NCBI RefSeq assembly: GCF_000368085.1 | Contig: NZ_KB849239.1 | Span: 1,707,082-1,771,081, forward strand | Source of the DNA: Acinetobacter nosocomialis NIPH 2119 | GTDB lineage: Bacteria; Pseudomonadota; Gammaproteobacteria; Pseudomonadales; Moraxellaceae | Reading direction: 5' to 3' | Length of the DNA stretch: 64,000 nt | Shown: positions 1 to 8,738 of the stretch, piece by piece | How the letters are laid out: the number at the start of each line of letters is the position of its first letter | How positions within the stretch are numbered: position 1 is the stretch's first letter | The notes under the pieces: model-generated | The model's database searches: none | Seen by the model: only the letters and a program-made list of their open reading frames with translations | Told to the model about the DNA's origin: nothing | Program-made: the position numbers and the translations under genes

Positions 1-512
1 ATCTGGTTGACAAGGGGTTGGGCATTTTTCGCGAATTGATCTAATTCCCCAGCAATTCTTTCATTTAAATGATCGCTCAGAATGACCAGAATCGTATCAG
101 AAATTGTGCCTTTCGCCTTTTGTCTAACCAAATTCAACGTAGGTCTTAGGCTCATTCGCATTGTTGCCATGGTTGGCGGTGCTGGAATAATACCAATAAC
201 ATCCAGTCCCAAATTCAACCAATCTGTAAAAGCTGGGCTAGGCTTTTTACTAATGTCTATAACATCATAAATTGCATCGACTAAAGCAATTGCATTTCCA
301 ATGACTGGCAGCGTGCCAAGAGTACTTTTAATCGTATTTAAATCGACATAACCTTTGGTATTCGTTTTTAGCCATGAATCAATTTTATTCATACCTGCTT
401 TAACATCAGCAGCATACAATTTATTTAAAGGTACTACCGCAACCTGTCCGGTATTTGTTCTCACACTTGGCTTTGCTTTCGCTTGAGAAGTAGTTTTTGG
501 TGCTGTTGGCAT
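1..512 (-). CDS. Rhs-family type VI effector, N-terminal part (runs off window)
   Basis: The frame is open from the ATG at 512 to the window edge, giving about 170 residues. It starts MPTAPKTTSQ, has a polar leader, then hydrophobic stretches around residues 80-125 (LPVIGNAIALVDAIYDVIDI and LNLGLDVIGIIPAPP). This layout resembles the N-terminal region of Acinetobacter Rhs/polymorphic toxins encoded directly after vgrG; the YD repeats and toxin tip would lie outside the window. It begins 19 bp after the stop of the vgrG remnant, so the two were co-transcribed. The Rhs assignment is inferred from position and N-terminal character; the toxin domain cannot be seen. Confidence 0.6.
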   Translation of the reverse strand, partial: MPTAPKTTSQAKAKPSVRTNTGQVAVVPLNKLYAADVKAGMNKIDSWLKTNTKGYVDLNTIKSTLGTLPVIGNAIALVDAIYDVIDISKKPSPAFTDWLNLGLDVIGIIPAPPTMATMRMSLRPTLNLVRQKAKGTISDTILVILSDHLNERIAGELDQFAKNAQPLVNQ

Positions 513-531
513 TTTTATAAATTCTCAATTC

Positions 532-2112
532 TTATTTAAACTTAAAATTCATAGGATTAAGAGCAGTCTCTGTATTTTTCGAGTCTTGGGCCCTTAATGG
601 ATTTACATTTAATCCGCTGGTAACTGGAGCAACGGGGTTAGTTTTCCCATGCATCCATCCTTGCCCTGTCGAACTTTGGCTTAAAACCTTAGAAGAAAAA
701 TTGGTCAATTGACTCGTTAAATGTGATTCAACACCTTGTTGCACCATCGGCAACAATGCGCTTGCACCATTTTCTTTTAATTGCTTAGCAGTATCGATAG
801 TTCTCATAATTGAACTTGGATTTGTGAATGTTTGACCTAAAGCTTTTTTAGCTTCTGTCACTGCACCTTTCAAAACACTATCTGCTTTACCCATTAAAGT
901 TTGAGCACTTGTATCATTATCACTTGGCCACATAGGAGGACGCTTAAAATCACTAGCCTCATCCCAAGGATTACGCTTATCTTCTTCAAATATAACTTTG
1001 GCTGAACCTGTAGCTAACCCCGAAACACGAACAAAACCTTTATCATCCAGTTGTCCTTTGAACTGTTTCCCTAACGAATCAGTCACTGTATAACCGCCTT
1101 GTTTAACAAACTCACCATGTGCATATTCATGGAACAACTCAAGTACGCCTTGCCCACGTTTTGGTGGTGGTGGCAAACTAGATTGAACACTTGCGGATGC
1201 GCCGCCTTGGAACACATGCTGTCCGGCATTGACCTGAAATTTCCCGCCAGTTTTCGGAAAGATTCCTGAACCATTTAAGGTAATTTGTGAACTTGCACCA
1301 GTAATTACAATTTCTTTAGGACTACTAATTTCAATCCTATCTTCTGTCGAAGAAATGGTAATACCTTTATTAGCAAGCACATCTAAAGCATCTGACTGGG
1401 CTTGTATTTCTACCTTGCCTTGTGCAGCGACCGCTTTTAGTCCGCTCTGAGCAGCAAAAAGGCTGAGCCTATTTTGGGCATGTGCAATCACATTTTTTTG
1501 AGTACTTATATTAATGCTGTCTCCAGCAATCTGATTGATTTGTGCATCAGCCGAGATATGAATATCCTCGGACGTACTCAAAGCTATGCCATCTGGGGAA
1601 CTTAAAAGCAGTAAAGCTTTTTCAAATTTAGCGATTTGCTGCTGAATTTGTGAGGCAAAATCTTTTAACTGTTCAATCGATTCTATTTCATCGGTTTTCT
1701 GGTTTTTAGCGATGTCACTCAGTGCTTTACTATTCGTTTGACTACCCTCAAGTTGCTTTTTCGCAACTTCGGCATCAAGGTGTTCACCTTTGGCATTATC
1801 CTGTTTATGGGTAGACACCAATAAACCTTGGCCCGCGCGCAAAGCTCCCCATTGGTCCGTACGCAGTTCAAAACCCTCTCCGCGGTCTTCACTTTCCGCT
1901 TTATCTTTAGGATGACTGAGTTTCCCCAGATTTAACTGGCTTGCACCATGACTGCTTTGTAGCTGGGTACTAATTTGCCCCGGTGTATCATCAAATCTGA
2001 GTTGTCCAAAACCACCACCTGAGACTTCTTTGGAACGGATACCACTCAGCTTTTTAGTATCGGGAAGTTTACCTTTGTTATCAAATTTGGTTGGATGACG
2101 CTGTGCCTCTGA
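532..2112 (-). pseudogene. vgrG: vgrG, 5'-truncated type VI spike protein remnant
   Basis: About 526 codons remain open from an in-frame TAA at 2113-2115 down to 532. The product keeps the VgrG C-terminal half: the SEAQRHPTKFDNKGKLPDT segment, LRFDDTPGQIS, then the DUF2345 beta-helix-like repeats and a Pro-rich linker (SLPPPPKRGQG), and the C-terminal extension ending NPMNFKFK. The N-terminal gp27/gp5-like region, normally several hundred residues, is absent, and no good start codon with a Shine-Dalgarno is present. Homology to VgrG seems to stop abruptly near 2110, where an unrelated forward ORF begins. I infer a deletion or recombination breakpoint there. A spike without its N-terminal module should not trimerise on Hcp. 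Confidence 0.75.
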
Positions 2113-2117
2113 TTAAG

Positions 2118-2462
2118 ATGTCATTAATTATACCCGTAGCAGTGGATGAGGGAGCGTTAGAAGTTCTTTGGTATAGCCTTTTTGAAAATATTGAAGATAT
2201 TATTCAATGGTGGAAAGAGCAAGAAAGTATTGATATATATAAACATAAGACTGACTTAGAAGCTGCTGAGGCTATTCTATCAAATGGCAAAATAGTTACT
2301 GTTAAAACAGAAGAGCAATATGATCTCTACTATGCAATAAGTGCAAAAACAGAAACTGTAACGCTCATGATCGACACTGACTATACCTCGTGCTTATCCT
2401 ATAAGGGAAAAAAGTATTTCCATAGAGGAAAGCTTCATTTTTTACCCCCTCCTTTAAATTAA
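2118..2462 (+). CDS. hypothetical protein beside vgrG breakpoint
   Basis: A 114-residue acidic protein starting MSLIIPVAVDEG; an upstream TTG at 2091 would add nine residues but lies inside the vgrG remnant. No Shine-Dalgarno precedes the ATG. The protein has an aromatic helix (WYSLFENIEDIIQWWKE) and a C-terminal end rich in Lys/Pro. I do not recognise it. Since it begins at the point where vgrG homology stops, it may be the 3' part of a longer gene that was cut by the same event, or a small immunity-like gene. It is followed by a GNAT gene 19 bp downstream on the same strand. Confidence 0.4.
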   Translation: MSLIIPVAVDEGALEVLWYSLFENIEDIIQWWKEQESIDIYKHKTDLEAAEAILSNGKIVTVKTEEQYDLYYAISAKTETVTLMIDTDYTSCLSYKGKKYFHRGKLHFLPPPLN

Positions 2463-2481
2463 TGGTACTAAAAAAAATATC

Positions 2482-2910
2482 ATGGAAATTTTATTAAGAC
2501 TTGCTAACGCTACCGATCTCAAAGCTATAAACGAACGTTATGCCGAGGTTGATTTTGTACCATCACATAAAGATGAACTTATTGTACTAGCTTCTATTGG
2601 TGAGAAAATTGTTGGTCAAGGTAGAGTTGTCTCCATTGATTCGAACAGCGGTGAACTCGGTGGAATTTATGTTTTTCCTGGCAATGAAGGGTTAGGAATT
2701 GCTCGTAAAGTGGTCGATTTTCTAATTAAAAACTCGGAATTTTCCAAGCTTTACTGTTTACCCTTTGCTGAACTGGAAGGCTTTTACGGATCAATGGGTT
2801 TTAACCCTGTAAAAGATATGGTTCAGGTTCCCAAAGCTGTACTCAAAAAACATGAGTGGTGTAATAGTAATTACGACAAACCTGTTTTACTTTTACAAAG
2901 AAGTGAATGA
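2482..2910 (+). CDS. GNAT family N-acetyltransferase
   Basis: A 142-residue protein starting MEILLRLANATDLKAI, typical of GNAT N termini. The beta4 strand GGIYVFPGNEGLGIARKVVD carries a degenerate Q/RxxGxG/A acetyl-CoA loop (NEGLGIA), and the C-terminal FYGSMGF is the usual beta-bulge element of the fold. Substrate unknown. It lies 19 bp after the preceding small ORF and may be co-transcribed with it. Translation start is the only ATG in a suitable position; the upstream A-rich stretch gives no clear ribosome binding site. Confidence 0.75.
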   Translation: MEILLRLANATDLKAINERYAEVDFVPSHKDELIVLASIGEKIVGQGRVVSIDSNSGELGGIYVFPGNEGLGIARKVVDFLIKNSEFSKLYCLPFAELEGFYGSMGFNPVKDMVQVPKAVLKKHEWCNSNYDKPVLLLQRSE

Positions 2911-2921
2911 GGTAATACCCA

Positions 2922-2946
2922 TAAAAAAACCGCCCCAGAAGGCGGT
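2922..2946 (-). terminator. Rho-independent terminator of the 3005-3463 gene
   Basis: Stem ACCGCC / GGCGGT with loop CCAGAA, followed on the minus strand by a run of seven T. The same GC stem is found after the related gene at 40189. Confidence 0.8.
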
Positions 2947-3004
2947 CGCTGAGTATAACCAGCAGGTATATAGAAGTATGGTGGACGAATACTTCTATAT
3001 TCTT

Positions 3005-3463
3005 TTATGAAGGAGCTTTATTAGATTTCATAAAATCTTCAGATTTAAAATAATTAATGATCATATCTGCATGCTCTTCTTTTGGAGGAGCAACTGTCAC
3101 AGGAAGTGATTCTTTAGACATTTTAAATCCGTGTGGGATTAACTGTGAAATTGGCGGGAATTTAGGTTTTCCTCCTTCTGTAACCCGCTCAATAAAACTG
3201 GCTAACCAGAGTAAATACTCTCCTTCATTTTCAAACTTTGGCATTACACTTACATCAACTTTAACCTTGCACTCACTAAGCGGTTTAGTTAATTGCTCAT
3301 CAAAATCGATATAATTAAACTTAAGTTTGAATTCAGTTCCTTTAATGGCCTTACGAATCTGACTGATTAAACAATTCAGATTTTGTGTAAGGTCATTGGT
3401 GAATAAGTCATCTTTTTTAATATTCTTATAAACCTTTTCAGCCACGGCTAAATATTTTGGCAT
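3005..3463 (-). CDS. uncharacterised ~150-aa protein, paralogue family copy 1
   Basis: A 152-residue cytoplasmic protein starting MPKYLAVAEKVYKNIKK; start chosen at 3463 because GAGGAGG lies just upstream. Conserved blocks shared with the copies at 20867 and 40189 are an N-terminal helix (YLA-AE-VY-), the central FKLKFNYIDFDE, then LTKPLSECKVKVDVS, a EYLLWLASF-ER-TEGG block, and a C-terminal YF-S--FM motif. No catalytic signature or signal peptide is visible and I do not know the function. It stands alone between terminators. About 100-200 bp upstream, sequence around 3600-3660 (GCACCAAAAAAACACCG) resembles that upstream of copy 3. Confidence 0.75.
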   Translation of the reverse strand: MPKYLAVAEKVYKNIKKDDLFTNDLTQNLNCLISQIRKAIKGTEFKLKFNYIDFDEQLTKPLSECKVKVDVSVMPKFENEGEYLLWLASFIERVTEGGKPKFPPISQLIPHGFKMSKESLPVTVAPPKEEHADMIINYFKSEDFMKSNKAPS

Positions 3464-3714
3464 TTTTAACCTCCTCAATCTCAATTGTTATAAAGTTTTG
3501 ATCTTAAAATGATTTATGGTTCTGATTATGGTGAAACAAATGTTAAGGAGTGAAATGTTATTATTGTTGAATGTAAGTAGTTAAAGCTTTCTGTAAGTTG
3601 CACCAAAAAAACACCGAAAAAAATTATGGTTTTGTTAAATCCTCCGCAATATTTTTTAAATTATTCTCTTCTTTTGAAACATTTATTTTCAATTAAAATT
3701 TACCATTTGGTAAA

Positions 3715-3909
3715 TTAATATAATCTCATTTGCTGATCGCGTCTTACCAGTCCTAAAACTGATCTACGCACCCTAATTTCTTCTTCAGAAAATGGCAGAT
3801 GTTGTTTCAACTCATCAATAGAAAGAGAATTATTTTCTATTAAAAAACAGTCTTGTTCGGTCGTCCATTGAGAAACTACCGATTCAGTTTGCTTGTAGTA
3901 ACGTTTCAT
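3715..3909 (-). CDS. small putative Myb/SANT-like DNA-binding protein
   Basis: A 64-residue protein, MKRYYKQTESVVSQWTTEQD. The central part (WTTEQDCFLIEN-LSIDELKQHLPF) resembles a Myb/SANT-like helix set (a W, an acidic helix, then 'LPF' and a basic helix RVRRSVLGLVRR). A DNA-binding role is inference. It is monocistronic, and the protein is compositionally normal for a real gene. Confidence 0.55.
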   Translation of the reverse strand: MKRYYKQTESVVSQWTTEQDCFLIENNSLSIDELKQHLPFSEEEIRVRRSVLGLVRRDQQMRLY

Positions 3910-4065
3910 ATGTCCTAGTAAATTGATGAGGCTAAAAAGCTTATAAATAGAACAGGCTTTTTAGTTTTCGAGCAGAAAGAAGAGTAAGAATACTACCGAA
4001 ATACACAACAATATAAAAGCCAAACATCACAGTAAAGCATTGTTTGGCACCTGTTAAAAATTAGC

Positions 4066-5016
4066 TTAATCCAACTTTAATTGCTGTCTCAGCTTTAAAA
4101 TATCGACCAGACCTTTATCTCTTTTTTGAGATAAGTCGATATGTTTATAGTGGGTTAAAAGCTCTTTTGTTTGTGCTTCTAGCATCTCTGTAGTTTCATC
4201 AGAATGCTGAAACGTCTGCATATCATTCCACCATTCAGTCATAGGTGGTCCTAAGTGATGAATTGCCTCTTTAAAACCCTTCTGGTTTGCAAGCTCCATA
4301 TTTATATAAGGGCCAAATAATGCCCATCTCAGCCCTGGCCCACTGGTAATTGCGATATCAACATCTTCGGCTGAACACACACCTTCTTTCACCAGTGAAA
4401 ATGCTTCTCGCCATAATGCTGCTTGCAAACGGTTTGCAACATGACCTTTTACTTCTTTATTTAAAATAATCGGATGCTTACCCAAACTTTGATAAAACTC
4501 GGAAGCTTTCTTTAAAATTTGCGGATCTGTTAATTTTCCACCGACTATTTCAACCAAAGGTAATAGATGAGGTGGGTTAAATGGATGACCTAAAAAAATA
4601 CGCTCCGGATGAGTTGCCTCTTTTTGAAAATCAGAAACTTTTAGACCAGAAGAACTTGAGGCAATCAGCGTTTTTTCTGGACAATATGACGTGATGTCTT
4701 GATATAACTTTTGCTTTATGTCCAAACGTTCCGGTGCATTTTCTTGAATAAAATCGACATCGGTTACTGCATCTTTTAGGTTGTTATAAAGCTCTAGATT
4801 TGACAAAACGTCTTGTAAATGACGGCTAGGTTGCGTTTGTAAATCTAAATCGCTTAAATCTTTCAAATTTGCTTGTAGTCTTTTTTTAAATAACTGTTCA
4901 TCTATTGGGTAAGGGTCATATACCTTTACTTTAAAGCCTTTATATAAAAATAAAGCTGTCCAGCTTGCACCAATGACACCGACACCAACCACACCAATTG
5001 TTTTAATTTCTTCCAT
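4066..5016 (-). CDS. 3-hydroxyacyl-CoA dehydrogenase family oxidoreductase (carnitine-dehydrogenase-like)
   Basis: A 316-residue NAD-dependent dehydrogenase. Residues 8-19 form the Rossmann loop GVVGVGVIGASW; the ENAPE motif (92-96), IASSSSGL (118-125) and GHPFNPPH around His144 are the family's catalytic segment; the C-terminal helical domain contains the VANRLQAALWREA motif. The single-domain length (about 315-320 aa) fits L-carnitine 3-dehydrogenase and related 3-hydroxyacid dehydrogenases rather than fused FadB. The true substrate is not visible; no carnitine-uptake or betainyl-CoA genes are adjacent. Translation starts at 5016 after a weak AGGAAAAT. Confidence 0.8.
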   Translation of the reverse strand: MEEIKTIGVVGVGVIGASWTALFLYKGFKVKVYDPYPIDEQLFKKRLQANLKDLSDLDLQTQPSRHLQDVLSNLELYNNLKDAVTDVDFIQENAPERLDIKQKLYQDITSYCPEKTLIASSSSGLKVSDFQKEATHPERIFLGHPFNPPHLLPLVEIVGGKLTDPQILKKASEFYQSLGKHPIILNKEVKGHVANRLQAALWREAFSLVKEGVCSAEDVDIAITSGPGLRWALFGPYINMELANQKGFKEAIHHLGPPMTEWWNDMQTFQHSDETTEMLEAQTKELLTHYKHIDLSQKRDKGLVDILKLRQQLKLD

Positions 5017-5260
5017 ATTTTCCTCGCGAACCTATTGCTTTTAAGACTTCCCTTTTTGACTTATCCAATTATAAAAATGTCGACTTCTCATCTTTTCTCA
5101 GTTCATCAAAGCCATTTTATAATAGGTAAACTGAAACTAAAGATCATATATTTATTGTACTTTTCTTGCATTTCAAATGCTGAAATTGTGGTTGAGCATT
5201 ACAGCTCTATAAGCGCTAAACGTGTATGATTAGCAGGTTTTTGAGCGATTTAACTTTAAT

Positions 5261-5959
5261 ATGACCAATACACTTTCTGAGCACAAACAAGTTGAAGTGG
5301 TAACTACTTTTGCTGAACTTGTAAATACACAGTTTCAGGGGGATAAGAACGCTATTTGTTGGGCCAGAAATTTGGCAGGCGACTTTAAAGAAATTGTGGC
5401 AAAACTTCAGTTAAAAGAAAATATTACTGAAATTTCTATTGAAGATTTATTAGCACTGCCGCTTTCAGAACAAGGTGATTTGGCTCGAGACATTATTTTA
5501 AAGGACATACAGCTCTTAACTGATATGGGTGCATCACCTGTACTGAACTTACTTAAATATTATGAGCGTGATGATGAGCTAGATTTTATTTCAACAGATG
5601 TCTATTCATTTCACGTTGATCGCTCCCCTATTGAAACCGATACGTTCTTATGTACTTATCACGGTGCAGCTAGCGATATTGTGCCTAATGATCAAGTTGA
5701 ACAAAAAGTTTTAATTCCAGAAATTAGAGAAAAGCTTAGAGCTTTACACGACGGGTCAGAAGCCGAATTTGAAAGCTTTTTAGCAGAGTATTTCTTTGAT
5801 TTACATTATCAACCTAAACCCAATGCACAACCTATAAATTTAGGTACGGGACACTTGTGGCGTTTGGCAGTAGACCATCCCACTCAAAAGGTTTTACCGT
5901 GTGTGCATAGAGCACCCGTTGAAAATGACGGTGAATATCGGTTGCTGTTGATTTGTTAA
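5261..5959 (+). CDS. DUF1826 domain-containing protein
   Basis: A 232-residue protein recognised as DUF1826 by the pattern CWARNLAGDF near residue 33, the WHVDR-like segment YSFHVDRSPIETDTFLCTY, and the C-terminal HRAP---D--YRLLL. Members are often found next to zinc-homeostasis (Zur-regulated) genes in other proteobacteria, but no such gene is adjacent here. The stop codon overlaps the convergent gene at 5956 by four bases, so the pair share a 3' end. Confidence 0.75.
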   Translation: MTNTLSEHKQVEVVTTFAELVNTQFQGDKNAICWARNLAGDFKEIVAKLQLKENITEISIEDLLALPLSEQGDLARDIILKDIQLLTDMGASPVLNLLKYYERDDELDFISTDVYSFHVDRSPIETDTFLCTYHGAASDIVPNDQVEQKVLIPEIREKLRALHDGSEAEFESFLAEYFFDLHYQPKPNAQPINLGTGHLWRLAVDHPTQKVLPCVHRAPVENDGEYRLLLIC

Positions 5960-6441
5960 GTATTACCACTTAACCACTGTAAAAGATATTTATTAGAATG
6001 CTTATATTTTAAAGCTGACAAAAAATCATTCAAGAAAGCTCGCAACATTTTTAATAAATCTGATTGACTGACATTTTCAACATAGCTAGGTGTCCAAGTT
6101 CCATCATGACTTTGCCCATAGCAAGTATAATTTCCTTGATTAAATTTAAATAAAATTTCTCTATTTATTCCCTGCTCATATAAATCAACTGAACAATCAG
6201 ATCCTAAATTTATTTCTCTTATACAAGCAGGTAATTGCTCTAAAAAAACAACCAGATCAGTTTCGATATCTACAGGCCAAAGCTCATTTGAAAAAGCCTG
6301 AATCTTAAACTGATTGAGTTTATTCTTAGAAAATTCAGCACAAATGTCAGCTAACACACTAATTTCATTGTCATATTCATCATCGTATTGTCGCAACTGC
6401 GTAATATCTAGTTCTGATATTAGTTCTAATTGAATTAACAT
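5956..6441 (-). CDS. hypothetical acidic cytoplasmic protein
   Basis: A 161-residue acidic protein (MLIQLELISELDITQLRQYD) with several Trp and Cys residues (CIREINLGSDCS, NYTCYGQSHDGTWTP). No signal peptide or known motif. Ribosome site AGGAATAAAAGGGT precedes the ATG. It ends inside the last codon of the convergent DUF1826 gene. Function unknown. Confidence 0.6.
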   Translation of the reverse strand: MLIQLELISELDITQLRQYDDEYDNEISVLADICAEFSKNKLNQFKIQAFSNELWPVDIETDLVVFLEQLPACIREINLGSDCSVDLYEQGINREILFKFNQGNYTCYGQSHDGTWTPSYVENVSQSDLLKMLRAFLNDFLSALKYKHSNKYLLQWLSGNT

Positions 6442-6603
6442 ACCCTTTTATTCCTGAGTTACTTCAATACTAGATGAGAGCTTTCTTATATCATTCATCT
6501 TTTATAGTAGACGGAACTACTTTTATTGCGTTAATTATAGACCTACTCAACGTAGTAACTTACTCCAATCAAGCAAAAAATTAAAAATTATGATTTAAAG
6601 TAG

Positions 6604-6634
6604 TTGACCCTCACGTAACGTAAGCCCCTAGCAT
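6604..6634 (+). promoter_or_regulatory. MerR-type promoter with dyad operator
   Basis: A -35 TTGACC (6604-6609) and a -10 TAGCAT (6629-6634) are separated by 19 bp, the overlong spacer typical of MerR-controlled promoters. The spacer holds the dyad CTCACGTAACGTAAGC. It lies 30 bp upstream of the MerR gene start, which suggests autoregulation. Confidence 0.75.
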
Positions 6635-6665
6635 AAAACACACCTAAGGAAGAAGGAGCAAAAAG

Positions 6666-7694
6666 ATGCTGTTAAAAGTTGGTGAATTGGCTAAGCAAAC
6701 AGGACTTACTGTCCGTGCTCTTCATCACTATGACGATATCGGTTTACTTCAGCCTTCGGTCCGTTCCGATGCTGGTTATCGACTATATACCCGTAAAGAC
6801 ATTACCCGTTTGCATCAGATTCAAGCATTACGGGGACTGGGAATGTCGTTAGCCGAAATCCATACGGTTCTTGAAGACCCCAATCTTGCACTTCTACCAA
6901 TTATTGATCAGCAGATTCAAGCAATAGATCAGAGATTGAACGAGCAAAAGAATTTGCGAAATCAACTCAGCAAATTGAAATCTCAACTTATAAGTGGTGA
7001 AGAGCTTGGATTGGAGGATTGGCTAAAAACACTGGAGCTTATAGCAATGTTTGAGAAATACTTTACAAAAGAAGAGCTTGAAAAACTTACTTTCTTACAA
7101 GCAGGTACTAAAAGTCATCAAGAGTGGCAAGAATTAACACTGGCAGCAAATGCATTATTTAATGCAGGTGAACCATTTAATAGTGAAGCAGCTCAAGATT
7201 TAGCACGAAAGTGGATGAAAACTCTTGAGCATAATACGAGGGCTAACCCAGAATGGCTTGTTAAATTAAATACCATAAATTCAGCCGAGCCTGAATTTCA
7301 GGAAAAATTAGGGGTAACACCCGAAGTTGTTGAGTTTTTACTTCAAGCATTTTCTGAAAGTAAGTTGAGTATTTTTGCCCGTTATTTATCAGATGATGAG
7401 TTTAATTTTCTCAAAGAAAATTACATTCGTGAGATGAAAAAATGGCCTCAATTATTGGTCGATATTGAAAAATTGATTGATGCCGAGGTCAAACCAGATA
7501 GTGAAGGCGCGCAGCGTTTAGCAAAACAATGGCTTGCTATGTTACAAGGGTATGCTGGCAATAACCCAAGTACTCAAGCAAAAATTCGTACTGCAATGCA
7601 AAATGAACCAAGCCTTGCTGACGGTACTTGGCTCAAACCAGTTACTCTACAATTTCTGGAAAAAGCCGTAGCAGCCTTAATGCGTAGTGCCTAG
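6666..7694 (+). CDS. MerR family regulator with two TipAS effector domains
   Basis: A 342-residue regulator. Residues 1-70 are the winged-helix MerR DNA-binding domain (KVGELAKQTGLTVRALHHYD, then GYRLYTRKDI). A coiled-coil dimerisation helix follows (about 75-120), then two successive TipAS-like domains, each with an acidic helix set and a 'A--W' motif (KWMKTLEHNT and QWLAMLQGYA). TipAS domains bind antibiotics such as thiopeptides in TipA and albicidin-type drugs in other members; the ligand here is unknown. Strong AAGGAAGAAGGAG ribosome site. The promoter upstream carries the 19-bp spacer and dyad expected for self-activation. Confidence 0.9.
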   Translation: MLLKVGELAKQTGLTVRALHHYDDIGLLQPSVRSDAGYRLYTRKDITRLHQIQALRGLGMSLAEIHTVLEDPNLALLPIIDQQIQAIDQRLNEQKNLRNQLSKLKSQLISGEELGLEDWLKTLELIAMFEKYFTKEELEKLTFLQAGTKSHQEWQELTLAANALFNAGEPFNSEAAQDLARKWMKTLEHNTRANPEWLVKLNTINSAEPEFQEKLGVTPEVVEFLLQAFSESKLSIFARYLSDDEFNFLKENYIREMKKWPQLLVDIEKLIDAEVKPDSEGAQRLAKQWLAMLQGYAGNNPSTQAKIRTAMQNEPSLADGTWLKPVTLQFLEKAVAALMRSA

Positions 7695-7722
7695 TTATAA
7701 GGAAAAGCTAAATCTTATTGAC

Positions 7723-7757
7723 AAAAAAAAGCCCTCTTTAGAGGGCTTTTTTATTTA
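7723..7757. terminator. bidirectional terminator between merR and csp
   Basis: AAAAAAGCCCTC-TTTA-GAGGGCTTTTTT is symmetrical, with A/T tracts on both sides, and sits between two convergent genes. Confidence 0.9.
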
Positions 7758-7771
7758 TTCTACAGAAATCA

Positions 7772-7984
7772 TTACTGTGGAATAATGTTAGTAGCGCTAG
7801 GGCCTTTTTGACCTTGCACAACATTAAAAGTCACACGTTGACCTTCATGTAAAGTTTTGAAGCCAGAAGATGCGATTTCTTTGAAGTGAGCAAAAACGTC
7901 TGGACCTGAATCTTGTTGAATGAAACCGAAACCTTTAGTTTCGTTGAACCACTTAACTGTACCAGTAGCTGTGTTGTTAGACAT
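7772..7984 (-). CDS. cold-shock protein, CspA family (copy 1)
   Basis: A 70-residue OB-fold protein ([20 protein letters not shown]). RNP1 (KGFGFI) and RNP2 (VFAHF) single-strand nucleic acid binding motifs are intact. Start at 7984 is chosen because it gives the canonical length; upstream in-frame ATGs are in the leader. The mRNA leader is about 165 nt and is strongly conserved with that of the second copy at 37442, which points to post-transcriptional, temperature-linked control as in other csp genes. Confidence 0.95.
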   Translation of the reverse strand: MSNNTATGTVKWFNETKGFGFIQQDSGPDVFAHFKEIASSGFKTLHEGQRVTFNVVQGQKGPSATNIIPQ

Positions 7985-8183
7985 GATATACATCCTATTG
8001 AATTTTAAGAACTTAAAGTCATGAGACATGACGGGTTTAACTTGGAAAAAATAACGAATTGAGCTTAAGATCTTAAAAACGGAGGATTATGAATAAAGCT
8101 TCGATACTAAAAGAGGATTTACTAAACTAATAAGTCTTTTTTCTAGTTAAGCTAATTATACACTAAAAAATCACTTATACAAA
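7985..8183 (-). promoter_or_regulatory. csp copy 1 promoter and long 5' leader
   Basis: On the minus strand, TTGTAT (8177-8182) and TATAAT (8155-8160) with a 16-bp spacer give a promoter that yields a leader of roughly 165 nt. Leader blocks such as CATAATCCTCCGTTTTT and GATCTTAAGCTCAATT recur in the leader at 37652-37845. Confidence 0.6.
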
Positions 8184-8738
8184 CATTTTATATGAATTAT
8201 TTATTACGGTTATTCTAAATATTTGTTTACATCTGTACAAATAATTACACATTATTATCTAAACATATAACATTTTATTTGTTATAGAGACTTTTAAAAA
8301 ATGATATTTATAATCATTTGAAAGTTTGACTTACACTCTCTGTGTTTATTAATTACAATAACTTAGGTTATCTATCCACCCTCCTCTATAATATACATTA
8401 ATATTATTAGTATTTAGATCTATTCCATATATTTTCATTTCACAAATATAGGGCAACATAATAATTTTTTAAAAATCTATTAGAATAAATATAAATCACA
8501 TTAAATTTAAAATAAAAAATTCTCGTCTTTAATATATTTTAACCAATTCCGTTAAAACTATGTTTAAAACATATAGGCTCCTGCCAAATTTATTTAATTT
8601 AAACACTCTCTACTCTCACTGGACCATATAACTTTAAAAAACTGGATGTATTCATTAGGCCATAGGCTTCGTAACCTATAGATGGCTTATATCTAGCAAT
8701 GAATCTATCTCTACACTCTTTAAATTTTGAGGACTATT
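8184..8738. other. AT-rich intergenic region
   Basis: About 550 bp without a credible ORF between the csp promoter and the amidotransferase gene. It is very AT-rich. Near its right end, 8656-8686 can fold as a hairpin (CCATAGG, loop CTTCGTAA, CCTATAGATGG) in the leader of the downstream gene; no known riboswitch was recognised. Confidence 0.4.

Noticed and set aside
5035..5229. 64-codon plus ORF upstream of the DUF1826 gene
   Set aside because: No ribosome site, low-complexity hydrophobic translation, and it covers divergent promoter sequence.
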